From positions 82,740-146,739 of the forward strand of contig QPMI01000198.1 in the NCBI GenBank assembly GCA_004431415.1: a stretch of DNA of 64,000 bases, written 5' to 3'. Within the stretch, counting starts at the first letter, position 1. Each line of letters begins with the position of its first letter. A program made the position numbers and the translations under genes. This document shows positions 38,209 to 47,820 of this stretch, in pieces. This DNA is from Cyanophora paradoxa. Lineage: Eukaryota > Glaucocystophyceae > Cyanophorales > Cyanophoraceae. The notes under the pieces are model-generated. The model saw only the letters and a list, made by a program, of their open reading frames with translations. It was not told where the DNA came from and searched no databases.

Positions 38209-40201
38209 TAAGCAGTTGCACACTTCCAAAGGCCACGCTACGGGCGCGCCTGCATGACCCAGGGGTGACGGGGGAGGACGGGCGCCCCGGGGCCCGAGCC
38301 GTCCGTCGCGCCCGTCCCCTCGGGCGTGGAGCCGGCGAGGACGAGCTGGAAGTTCTTCAGGCTCGCGATCTTTACGCGACCCCCGAAGTCCAGCACGTGC
38401 GACCGCCGCTCTGACGGAGCTGTTAGCGGTGTTTTACGGACGGACGATAGCGACGCACGGGGGTTCCAAATGGGTTGGGCAGTTTGCAGGAGAACGAAGG
38501 GGCCACGCGGCTGGGCCACGCCCTGCGCGGCATGGGCCACACACTGTACGGCCGAAATTAAGACCGAACCTCGGTGTTGACGGCCTCCTTGAGGCGATCG
38601 ATAAGGCCCGGTTGGCCGGCGGGGCGGCACGCGTGCTCCTCCCGCCGCCCGTCCTCGTGCACCTGCAGGGGAAGGCTTCAGGTTCGATCCGGGACGGAAC
38701 CATGAGGACGCACGACGGGGATGAGGACGTGCATGCAGCGCGGCTCGCGCGCCCGCGCGAAGAGCGGCACCTTGTGCTCCTTCTGCTCCCCGGGCTTCAG
38801 ATCCCTGTGGGCGACCGCAGAGCGCCGCGTGCGGGCGGACGAAGTGGATGGCGGCGAGCTCGTGGCGGCGGGAGCCGGCCTCGTCGCCGTCGTCGTCCCC
38901 CTCCTCCCCCCCCGCCCGCCGCTCCCCGCGGTCGTACAGCACGAAGTCCGTGCACACCGCGTTCAGCACCCTGCGGTCCCGTTCGACAAACGATTCCAGA
39001 ACGCAGAGCTTCGGCCGCACCGCATCTTCCCCATATACGACTCCGTCGACGACTTGCTCTTGCTCTTCGTCCTGCTGAAAGGTTAATCCAGCGCGGCGAA
39101 GCCGGAAAGGCACTACACACTTTTCGGTGAAGAAGGGATACGTCGCCTGCTTGTCGAGCTTCTTGCGCCTGCAGAAAGAGTGAGAAGGGCGTCGTGAATT
39201 AAGAGATCGCCGCGCGCACTTGACGTGGAGGAGGAGGCGGCGGCTGTCGTCGGGGAAGAGCTGGAAGGACGGGAAGAGCTTCTGCGCTCAGCGGTTAAGC
39301 GGTCGCTTCTTTGGGGGGAGGAAATTCACGGCACCTTCACGAGCGGGGCGTACTTTCGGATCATCATGCTCTGCACCGTCTCGCCCTTCGGCACGGGCCT
39401 ACCGAGCGGAGTCAGACGCGGCGAAAGAGCCCTGACGTTCGACGACGGACCGCAGCAGCCACTCCCGCAGAGCAGCCTGGTTGTTGGCTTGGGGGAATGC
39501 GGACAGGACGAGCGGGGGCCCCGCAGCAGCGCCTCCTGAAGGCGCGCCCGCATCCGCTACCGGGACGTGCCCGCTGCGTTCCGTCTCGTCCGCCTCGTCG
39601 GCGCCGCCGTCATCGCCGTCCCCGACATCGGCCTCGTCCGAGCCCGGCTCCTGGTCTTGCGGGGCGGGCCGCGCAGTCGCTGCGGCGGAGTTAAGACTCG
39701 CCTAGCAAAGCGCAGCTGGGGGCGGCACCGCGGTGCGCTTGGGTGGCCCGGGCTGCAGGCTGCGTCACTGCGGCGGGCGCGGGTACGGCGCGGGCGTGCG
39801 CCTGCGGCCGCATCAACGCGAGACAAACGAGATCTTCGGAAGCTTACCTGCGGCGGGGGCGCAGTGGGTTCCTCATGCTCCACTGGCTGCCTCCCCTGCT
39901 GCGTCTGCGTGCGCTGCTGCGGCTGCTGCCGCGTGGGCTGGGTGAAGTCCACGTCTTTGTTCACCCAGCCGAGGTCGCTGCGTCGGCGAGCGGCCTCCAG
40001 GATCTCGTCATCGTCGTCGCTATCATCGTCCTCGTCTTCGAAGTTCCCGTCCAGGCGCGTGACGGCGGAGCTTGCCGCAACGGGCTCGCGCACGCCAGGC
40101 TGGCTCAGTGTGCGCTCCACGCGGCGCGCTGGGGCAAGATCTGCGTCCGCCATCGAGCTCGCGCGCTGCATGCCCGCCGAGGGTGGCCGCCTCGTCGCCA
40201 T
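38072..40201 (-). CDS. Tubby-like protein
   Basis: Tubby domains form a beta-barrel around a central helix and bind phosphoinositides. The ATG at 40201 starts MATRRPPSAG, then an acidic, probably disordered region (NFEDEDDDSDDDDEILEAAR) and a Gln/Pro stretch. The Tubby domain is spread over about seven exons: GETVQSMMIRKYAPLVK, KLFPSFQLFPDDSRRLLLH, RKKLDKQATYPFFTEK, LNAVCTDFVLYDRG, HELAAIHFV, GRVKIASLKNFQLVLAG, and the C-terminal QFGKTSSNEFALDFRFPL, then QAMGIALTTMHAG to the stop at 38072. The SLKNFQLV and QFGK blocks are diagnostic of the family. The introns are GT-AG or start TGCGCG/GTGCCG. No F-box was seen, unlike plant TLPs. The 3' end overlaps, on the other strand, the readthrough tail of coiled-coil copy 2. 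Confidence 0.85.
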
Positions 40202-40415
40202 CTTAACGACAAAACCCGGCAAAAAAACGCGGCGGGTACACGGGGGTCGGCGTGGTTCGAAAACCCCGCAGAACCACGTCCCCCGCGCACTCAGTGGTGG
40301 TGCTGAACAAAGCGGGAGGACTCTGCCGGCTCGCTGCTGCCGCTCGCTGCCGGAGCGTCGAGTTCGCCGCTGCCGCGCCCCAGCGCTCTCCGGCGCCAGC
40401 TAGGCGCCACGAGGC

Positions 40416-41914
40416 ATGGCAAGCAGCGGCATCTCGTGCCTCTCCTTTGCCCAGCGTGAGGATGCGGAGAACCTGCCGCCCCTGCCGACCCCGCCCGGCG
40501 GAGTGTCGCGCCGTCGCCCCGCCGGCTCCCCCTCGCTCTCTGATCGCGTCCTGAACTTCTTCGAAAGGTGTGCTGTACCACCCGCTGCCGCCCGACGCGA
40601 CGAGACTGAGTGCGGTGCCAGCATCCCGAAGCTTCTGGCGGAAGGCGACGCCAGCGGATCATTCCTCTGCCCTGCCGGCATCGCGCGCGCTCCGCTCTGT
40701 AGGTGCGCCGACACCCTCTTCCGGCTGCTCGCGCTCACGCGGCGGCGCCAGTCTCGAGTGGCCGTGCAACGATCCGCATGCTTACAATCGAGAGCTGGAG
40801 CCGCGCGCGTCCCCTGCGCCTTCTTTTACAGACTGCGATGCGGTACATCTGCGAATAAGAGTGCGTCTTCTTGCCAAGTTGATTGAGACAGGATTCCTGC
40901 AGCCGACGCGTGGCGCAGACCCGGACGCTGCTCTCCACTGTCGGCGCCGGCCTCGCATCGACGAGGGCAGCGCTCGGCGAGCTCGGCTTCTTCTCGCACT
41001 TCGACGGAGCGTCGCTTCCGCAGCTCGACTGGACGCAGGCGGAGGGCCGGCCCCTGCCGCAGCTCATCGAGGGCGTGCGGGGTCTGCAGAAGGAGCTCCG
41101 CTTCCTGCGGGTGGCCGTCACCGGTGTCAGCCCCTGCGGAGAGAGCGCGCAGAGCGCGGAGGCTGCGCTCGAGGATGCGGTCCTGGAGCTGGTGCCTGTG
41201 ATCTTGTCTGTGTCCGCAAGCTGCCTGCCTCGCACTCACGGTTGCTCCGCAGGCCGAGGCCCAGCAGCTTGCGGAAGCGACGGATGATGAGGCGGCGCGA
41301 GTACAGTCGCAGCGATTGCGCCTCGCCGCCATCGAGCGCATCCTCGCATCTCCTTCGAAGGGTGCGCTCGCTCATTTCGAGGCCAACCCGTCCTGAGCCT
41401 TCAGCAGACCACGGCCCCGTCGCTCTATCGACCCGCCTCGAAGCCCGCCGATGGTGCCACCTCGCCGAGACCGTGCGCGCTCCTGCCCGACGCCTTTCTC
41501 TGTGACTTCAACAAAGCATGCAGGTCCTTCGCCGAGGCCGGGCCCTTGCGCAAGCAGGCCCCGCCTGCTTCACTTCCGCGCCCTTTTTGTACCCCCTCGT
41601 CTCCTGCCCCGCCCTCGCCCTCTCAGAGGCCCCGTTCTTTGCCGGTGAGCTCCCCGCGTGCCGCGCCGCCTCCCAGCCCTCACGAGCAAGCAGAGCTCGT
41701 GCCGCACGCCGCGTCCGCCGAGCTCTGCCTCGCCATCTTCGTCCTGCACCACTGGCTGCTTGCCCAGGGGCCCGGCTTCGACCTGCTCGTGCCGGCGGCG
41801 GTGCCGCTCACCCCGCGGCTGGCGGCGATGCACGAGCTGCTCCGCATGGCCGTCGACGAGCTCGACAGGCGGTCCGCCCCCGGCTCCCAGCTCGCCCCCT
41901 CGCGCCGGAGCTGA
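40416..41914 (+). CDS. hypothetical protein, unknown family
   Basis: The ATG at 40416 gives MASSGISCLSFAQREDAENL and a Pro/Arg-rich segment ending SDRVLNFFE. Introns GTGTGC...CCAG and GCGACG...GTAG enclose the short exon SIPKLLAEG and lead to CNDPHAYNRELEPR and RIRVRLLAKLIETGFLQ. Further exons have an amphipathic, helical look (TRTLLSTVGAGLASTRAAL, GVRGLQKELRFLRVAV, AEAQQLAEATDDEAARVQ). The C-terminal part is helical (ELCLAIFVLHHWLLAQGPG, LAAMHELLRMAVDELDRRS) and ends at 41914. I recognise no family. Exon joins in the middle are tentative. Confidence 0.5.
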
Positions 41915-42263
41915 GCCCTCTGAATTGAGTCCCAGACGCTCCCGCCACTTCACCGACGTCCCGCGGGTCTGAATGTTTCCCCTCCCCTCCCCTGATTAGC
42001 CTCTTGAATTTAAAAACCCCCCTCTTTAGCTTTCTCCCCCCTCCTCCCCCTCCCCCATCGCCACATCCCCACCCCCTGAAAACCCCTCACCCCTCTCCCC
42101 CTCCCCGAGTTCAACGTCTCACTTCAACTGCAGAAATCTCTGCCCAGCGCCGCGTTACAAGATCGCATCCGCGGAATCGCAGGCCGGTCCCAGTCCAGGG
42201 TGATTTCTGAATCAAACCAGCGCGCGAATCGAAAGCTCAGATCACAGTGCTCCCCAGGACGCG
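41915..42263. other. spacer with pyrimidine-rich 3' UTR-like sequence
   Basis: A C/T-rich tract (about 42020-42110, repeats of CCCCCTCC and CCCCTCCCC) follows the stop at 41914. The rest precedes the next ATG. No exon was seen. Confidence 0.45.
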
Positions 42264-42744
42264 ATGGCGGAGGTCGAAGCACAGCGACGACTCTGGCTCC
42301 AGTCCGAGGCCGCCGCCGCCGCGTCGGGGCCCCGCGACCCCCGTGCGTCAGAATTCGTTGCGGATGTCTGATTCAATCTCTTAATGCTGTCGGTGCAGTC
42401 GGGTGGCGCGGCTCGCAGGCAGCGGCGGCAGGGGCGTGCTTTCGGGACAGAGGCACGGGCCTCCTACGCCGCTCCATCCTCACCTCGCTTGCAGCGCTCC
42501 GCGTGCGCTCATGTTGCGCGCTTTCGTCCCCGTCGGCTCACTCTTCGTTTTTCTCACAGGACTCGGATCCCGAGGCGTTGCGCGTCATCAGCCAGCACGG
42601 CCCTCAGGCGCTTCCCTGCCTCGCCGTGCACGGAAAGGTCGGCTGCCGTTCCAGTTCTGTCGACTGCACCCGCTGATGTGCGCGCAGAGGTTCCTCGACA
42701 TTGTGGCTGCGTATGTAGGCCAGTTTGAAGAAAGTAGGCCATGA
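42264..42744 (+). CDS. small hypothetical protein
   Basis: The ATG at 42264 gives MAEVEAQRRLWLQSEAAAAA and runs to EFVAD before an in-frame stop that an intron (GTCTGATT...GCAG) would remove. A later exon reads DSDPEALRVISQHGPQALP. A GTGCAC...GCGCAG intron then joins it to RFLDIVAAYVGQFEESRP and the stop at 42744. The product is about 100 residues, helical, with no recognised family. The middle exon is not resolved. Confidence 0.4.
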
Positions 42745-42836
42745 GATAATTGTCGGCGGCGCTTCAGTAATGATCAGTGGCTGAGTGACTGATCATGGTC
42801 GTGTCTGGCCCGCAGCTTAAGGGGGCAGTTAAGCCT

Positions 42837-42862
42837 GGGGGGGGGGGGGGGGGGGGGGGGGG
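42837..42862. repeat. homopolymer run of 26 G
   Basis: An uninterrupted run of 26 G is followed by GGAGGAGGAGGAGGAG and further G tracts to about 42910. It is a strong G-quadruplex candidate. Its exact length is unreliable in any assembly. Confidence 0.9.
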
Positions 42863-43272
42863 AGGAGGAGGAGGAGGAGAGGGGGGGGGGCCGGAGGGGG
42901 GGACTGCGGCCGGGGGGGCCGGGGGAGCTTCAATTTGGGCTCGGCGGGGCCCATCACCATCGCGCCGCGGCGAGTCCGGGCCCGATCCACATGGCCGCTG
43001 CCGGCCGGGGGCGGGGTCCGGATCCTGGACTCGGGCCCGGGGGATTCGGAGATCTAGAGCCCTCGGAGCTTTGAATTTTGCACTGGCGATATCGATCATC
43101 GATATCCCGGAGTCCGATGCCCGGAGGCCGGGGCCATGATATCGATGGCCGCGGGCCCATCCTGGCAGGGCCATGGGCCAGGTTCAGCGGTCTTCAGACC
43201 GTCGGACTCTCAGAGTCTGCCAAGCTGACTCAGGCTCTAGATCGATATCTATAGCTACGTATACATCTTCAG

Positions 43273-44090
43273 ATTCGCCGCGGCGCCGAGGTTAAATTCC
43301 CTTCCCCGGACCCAACTGACGCGCACGGCAAGTCAGTGGCCCTTTATTTCAAATCTTCATGATCAGAACCTTAGACTCAGTGTGACTCGGATCCGGAAGG
43401 CCTTGAAGCCTTGATCATGACCTAGGCCTTCATGATCATGATCATGATGCCAAGACTCGAGGATGATGCCACGGTCAGGGCTGGGCCATGATGATCATGC
43501 CATGGCCATGATGAACTTTCGGAAGGCCGGCCGGCGGGCCGCCGGGCTTCCGAAGTTCAAGGCTTCAGGCTTGGAACTCATCCCGGAGTCCGGGCCCTGC
43601 CACTGGGCCAGGCTGCTGATCATGATGTGCTGGCCATGGATCGCCGAGTCGTGATCCAATGTTCCGACCGTCGGACTCGGGCGACGATCGCGATCGCGAC
43701 TCGGCGAGTAGACCGATATCATCGCCGAGTCGGATCACTGTCAGGCCCTGACTCAGTGAGGCCCACCCGGTCACGGGTGACGGGAGGCAATTGCAACCTA
43801 CCAGGCCAGGCTCGGCCCTGGCCCAGTGGCAGGTTGAACCCCATCATGGCATGGTGCCACGGCGAACGTCGGACCTAGCCTCGGCTTAGCCTAGGCCTCA
43901 GGGCCTCGTCTAGGGCCCTAGGCCGGTCAGGACAAGCAGGGGGGCTCCGCCCCCCCGCACCCCCCCAGTGTTTTTTTGGGTTCTTTGATTTCTTGTGGTT
44001 TTTATTCTTCTTCTTATTATTATTAAAAGGGCCACTGACTTGCCGCGCGCGTCAGTTGGGTCCGGGGAAGGGCATTTAACCTCGGCGAAT
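43273..44090. mobile_element. MITE-like non-autonomous element with terminal inverted repeats
   Basis: The 5' end at 43273-43345 (ATTCGCC...GAGGTTAAAT, CCTTCCCCGGACCCAACTGA, GGCAAGTCAGTGGCCCTTT) is repeated in inverse orientation at 44025-44090. The two ends show few mismatches and one 7-base insertion. The whole is about 818 bp and has no coding frame. The interior is packed with GATC/CATGATC palindromes and includes a GGGGGGCTCCGCCCCCC hairpin at about 43940. No clear target-site duplication is visible. A DNA-transposon MITE is the simplest reading; a large fold-back regulatory element is the alternative. Confidence 0.65.
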
Positions 44091-46713
44091 CCAAGATCTA
44101 GATGCGCGCATGCAGAGGGCAGCTGCAGGGAATTAAACTAGCGCTTAATTAAGCTTAAGAAGGCGCGCACACGGTGGCCGGGCGAGCCGCTGGGCCGGCT
44201 CCGGCTGAGGCTGGCCATGCCAGGCGAGCTCAGCGGCTGCAGCTGTCCTCGCGATCGAGGCGAGCTGTCCTCTTAGAGGTAGGCCTCATGATCGGGGCCT
44301 AGCGAGCTAGCTCTAGCTATGTAAGGCGCGGGCCTTGAGAAGGGGGAGGGAACCTTGTCTGGCCATGGACGTGCTCCAGCTCCTGCAGCTGCCAGGCTGC
44401 GCATGCCCCGTGGCCGTCGCGCGCGGAGGCGTGGCAGGTGCACGAGTGCATGCGCACGAGTGCGCATGTGCTGCGGGTGCACGTGCGTCACGGCGTGGCT
44501 ACATAGCTAGGGGCTGGCCGGCGCCTCGGCCTCCGCGCGATCTGGGCGCGGGCACGGGGACGCTGCTCAAGCTCACGTTCCGCTCAAAAAGCGGCGCAGC
44601 GGGCCAGCTCATGATCAGCGGCGCCGGCTGCATGCGCAGCGCTAGCAGGCATGCGCATCGCGCGCGCGCGGGGGCTCTGCGTCGCGCAGCACGCGCGCCG
44701 CGCTGGCATCGGCTTGTTGGAAGTGGCATAGCCCGCCAAGTGCGGCCGGCTTGCGGCCGGCTTGTGCAATTGCGTCGGGGCGCGGTTGGCGCGGGTGAAG
44801 CGTGCGCGGCTGGCGCGGCTAGCCGCTGAGCCACAGCAAGCTGCCGCGCGGGCGAGAGGCGTAACCATTGTTGAGCCGAGCCGAGCTGCGGCGCCCGGGG
44901 GAGAAAGCGGCCGGGGGTACTTTAAGAGGTTTTCTCAGGGTAAGTTCGCACTCTCCAATGTGATTGGCTAGCGCGCGCGGCGTCCTCCCACGCGACCGCG
45001 TTCGCGCCCGGCCTCGCTCTCGCAGTACGGAATGTCGAACATGATGCGCGCAACGACCTCGAACTGGTCTGGCCCGTATATCTGCTCCCTGTGCGTCGCT
45101 GGACCCATTTTTGTCCCGGGTGTTGGTGCCTGTTCCTGGATCACCCTTTGGTCGGACGGGACCGGGAGACATGGTTTCGGGGTCCCCTGGGGATGCGCTT
45201 TCAGGGTGTACCGCGCGGCCCCGGTTTTGCGGAGGTCGGGGAAATGGGATTTGGGGTAGGGTTGGACCCAAGGGACAGGGACAGGGGAAGTGTTTTACCC
45301 TTCCCCAATTAATTAGAATAAAGAATGAGACTGAAGTACTAAAATTCTGAAGACAGAATAGAAGAAGCTGAACTGAACATAACTTAGTAAAGAACAGAAC
45401 AGATCTGAGTGCATGAAAGATGTAGAAATTAAACACTGATAATGTAATCATGAAACAATGCACATGCACCAAATGCAATGTATTCCAAAGCTAGGCTTCA
45501 TCATAGGTTGGATTTGTCATTCAGCACCACATTACAGTTTACAGAAACTGTCTCACCATGACGCCTACCATGAATCCTAGGATTGGCACTGAGGCACTTA
45601 CATCTTTGGAAAATAGGAACCGAAGCTTTGAGTGCTGGAGGAAGCAGTGAAGCTAGAACTACAGTAGAGAACAACAGCTGACAGGGATAAAGAGGGAGAG
45701 GAAGTGGGTGGGCAGAACACCGTGCTACTACTGGCCCCGATAAGGCCAGCCTGGTCTACCAGCGGGAGGATCACGCCTCCACCATAGCGAGTAGCTCCAG
45801 CGCGCGCCCAGTCCGCCCGCCTCCCGTCTCTCGATCCCAAGGCTGCTGCGCCCCGCTGCAGGTGCAACACCATCCTAAAAGAGGACCGGAAACCGGAGCT
45901 CGTGATCATGAGAGCCCGGGTGAAAACCGGTGGGCGCACAGCGCCGCCAGCCGCAGCCAGCGGTCTGTGCTCCTCGGCCGAGAGATACCTCCTCCAGTTG
46001 GCGCGCGCACACGCGCGTGGGGTCCGCTGCGGCGGGGGTTGGGAGGCCCCGGGCCGCCCGCCCGAGTGCTCAGAAGCACATCGCCTCGCCAGGAATCCAA
46101 GCATCTGTGCGGCCGCGACGCCCAAGGCCGCGACGCGGGCGTGCAATCACACGACCGACGATCATCTGCGCGGGCGCAACACAGGTCGCCGGCCCCATAG
46201 CCGCGGGCGGCCGATCGCTGCCGCAGAGCTAGGCTTCATCATTTATGTTTTGTCATGAAACATAGTGCTTTGCAATTGGTGATCATGATCATGATCAATA
46301 ATCATAGTGCATGCATCATGATCAATATATATATACACTGTGACAAATACCATCTAGAAAAGAATGTTGTTTATTTTGCGAGATAAAAAATTGCAAGTAC
46401 AAGCCCTTTTGCTTTTCTGTTTTGGAAATTTAGAGGGCCGACCGGCACCGCACCTCTTTTGCATCCGAGTGTTTCGTGCATGCACTAACTGCATTTGCGT
46501 GTTGGTGCGGCGCGAACCCAAATTATCGAGGTTGCCGCCTCCAGCCATTTCCATACATGGCCAAGTTTGGATTTTTTTTGTTGGCGCGGCAAGCTCGCTC
46601 ATGATGCAGCATTCAGAGGGGTATGCCCCCGTATGTACACTCGCGCGGCGGGCTCTGTTCCTGCTCCTGTCGCGCTGGGGGCGGGCAGGTCGCCGACGGC
46701 GTCCGGCACGCTT
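44091..46713. other. gene-poor region
   Basis: I find no open frame with coding character or consistent splice sites. GC-rich, CpG-dense sequence (44150-45200) gives way to AT-richer sequence (45290-45620 and 46230-46420). The latter includes the palindromic tract GATCATGATCATGATCAATAA near 46280 and a TATATATATA run near 46326. No transposase, RNA gene or tRNA-like fold was recognised. Confidence 0.5.
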
Positions 46714-47681
46714 TCACTCGTCCGTCCCGCGGATCTTTTTGCGGAGCTGCATGTCCTTGGGCTGGATTGTGATGCTGCGCGCCCCCGGCGGTTATGTGCC
46801 CCTGTACGGGGCGCTACAGAGTTTTGGAGGGGGTGGAATATTAATGGGCGGCATATATACCGCTTGGCATGGATCGCGAGGAGGTTGCTCCCCTCGAACG
46901 TCTCGATGGCGTAACTGCGTCTCGACGATCAGTTGCAGAGGCGGCGTTCTATGAACTTGCAAATTTCGCGAACTGCTCAGTGGCCTCGCGGAGAGCGAGG
47001 ACGGCCTGCCGGCACCAGCGAAGAGCGGTGGTGTCGGTCAGCCTCGCCTCGCGAAGCTCCTTCAGGACATCCTCGGTGATCTCCTTGACGGTGCGGGTGA
47101 ATGGGGCGAGCGCAATGATGGGTTCGGTTCGCTTCTGCCACTTGCGAATCTCCCTGCGAGCGGTGGATTCACTGAGCCTCTGATAGTGTTTATTGCACTT
47201 GAGACAACATCAACGTACCGGAGGGCAACCGTGCCTCCGCAAAGGCGTGCGCGGTTATAAACAAATTTAAATCAGATAGAGAAACATTATGAATGATAGT
47301 CACTTCAAAAGGCTTTAAGATAGTAAGATCTAGAAAAAACGTTAATTTAGAAAAAACGTTAATTAAAATATAAGATCTAGAAATGATAGTTGAATTCCGA
47401 CTCGGCGAAGTTCGAAATCACTGACTAGAGTCACTTTAGTCACTTTAAAGTTAACCCTGCTATAGCGCTAGCTAGGCCTAGGTTCGCATACTGATCATGA
47501 ATAAATATAAAAGTGAACTCGGACCTGGACGGTAACGGTGTGGCTTCTTGACGCCTCCTGCTGCAGGAGCCGCTCGACGGGCCGCCTTTGATGCGAGCTT
47601 CCGCTCGCCCATGTTTGCGAATCGCTTCCGCGGGGCCTTGCCCCCCGTGCTCTTTTGCCCCGTGTGCTTTGTCCGTGCCAT
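46714..47681 (-). CDS. divergent histone H3 variant (candidate CenH3)
   Basis: Five exons join in frame: 47525-47681, a 16-base microexon 47219-47234, 46974-47153, 46861-46914 and 46714-46774. All introns are GT-AG. The product is 155 residues against 136 for canonical H3. The tail keeps [15 protein letters not shown] and [12 protein letters not shown], so K4, K9, K14 and K36-equivalents are present, but the K9 context is GQKS. About 8 residues are inserted before the K27-like region. The microexon supplies TVALR. The fold region is strongly divergent ([35 protein letters not shown], end KKIRGTDE). Loop 1, between helices 1 and 2, is about 11 residues longer than canonical. A longer loop 1 is a CenH3 hallmark; a testis-like or virus-associated H3 variant is the alternative. 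The gene itself is intron-rich and so appears cellular. Confidence 0.88.
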
Positions 47682-47820
47682 CTGGCTATAGCTTGATCGG
47701 GCCGAAAGGCCCTGCGGCCTTGCCGGAGTGCGCACACGTGGGTGCTCTTATTTATATATTTGTATACACATGGAGTTTTTGCGTCGTGCATTTCAGATTC
47801 AGAGTCAAGAACTTCGGAAA

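Noticed and set aside
38680-38702. tRNA-like GGTTCGATCC box
   Set aside because: No matching acceptor or anticodon arms were found and it lies within the Tubby-like gene.
44335-44829. Open frame starting MDVLQLLQLPGCACPVAVA
   Set aside because: Composition follows CpG-rich sequence, the opposite strand is equally open, and no splice or domain evidence supports it.
45032-45350. Overlapping Gly/Pro-rich frames near 45.1-45.3 kb
   Set aside because: Three overlapping frames of similar length, no recognisable motif and no conserved neighbour.
47478-47735. Truncated histone H3 pseudogene ending at RYRPG
   Set aside because: A 16-base microexon and three further exons complete the H3 fold in frame with proper splice sites.
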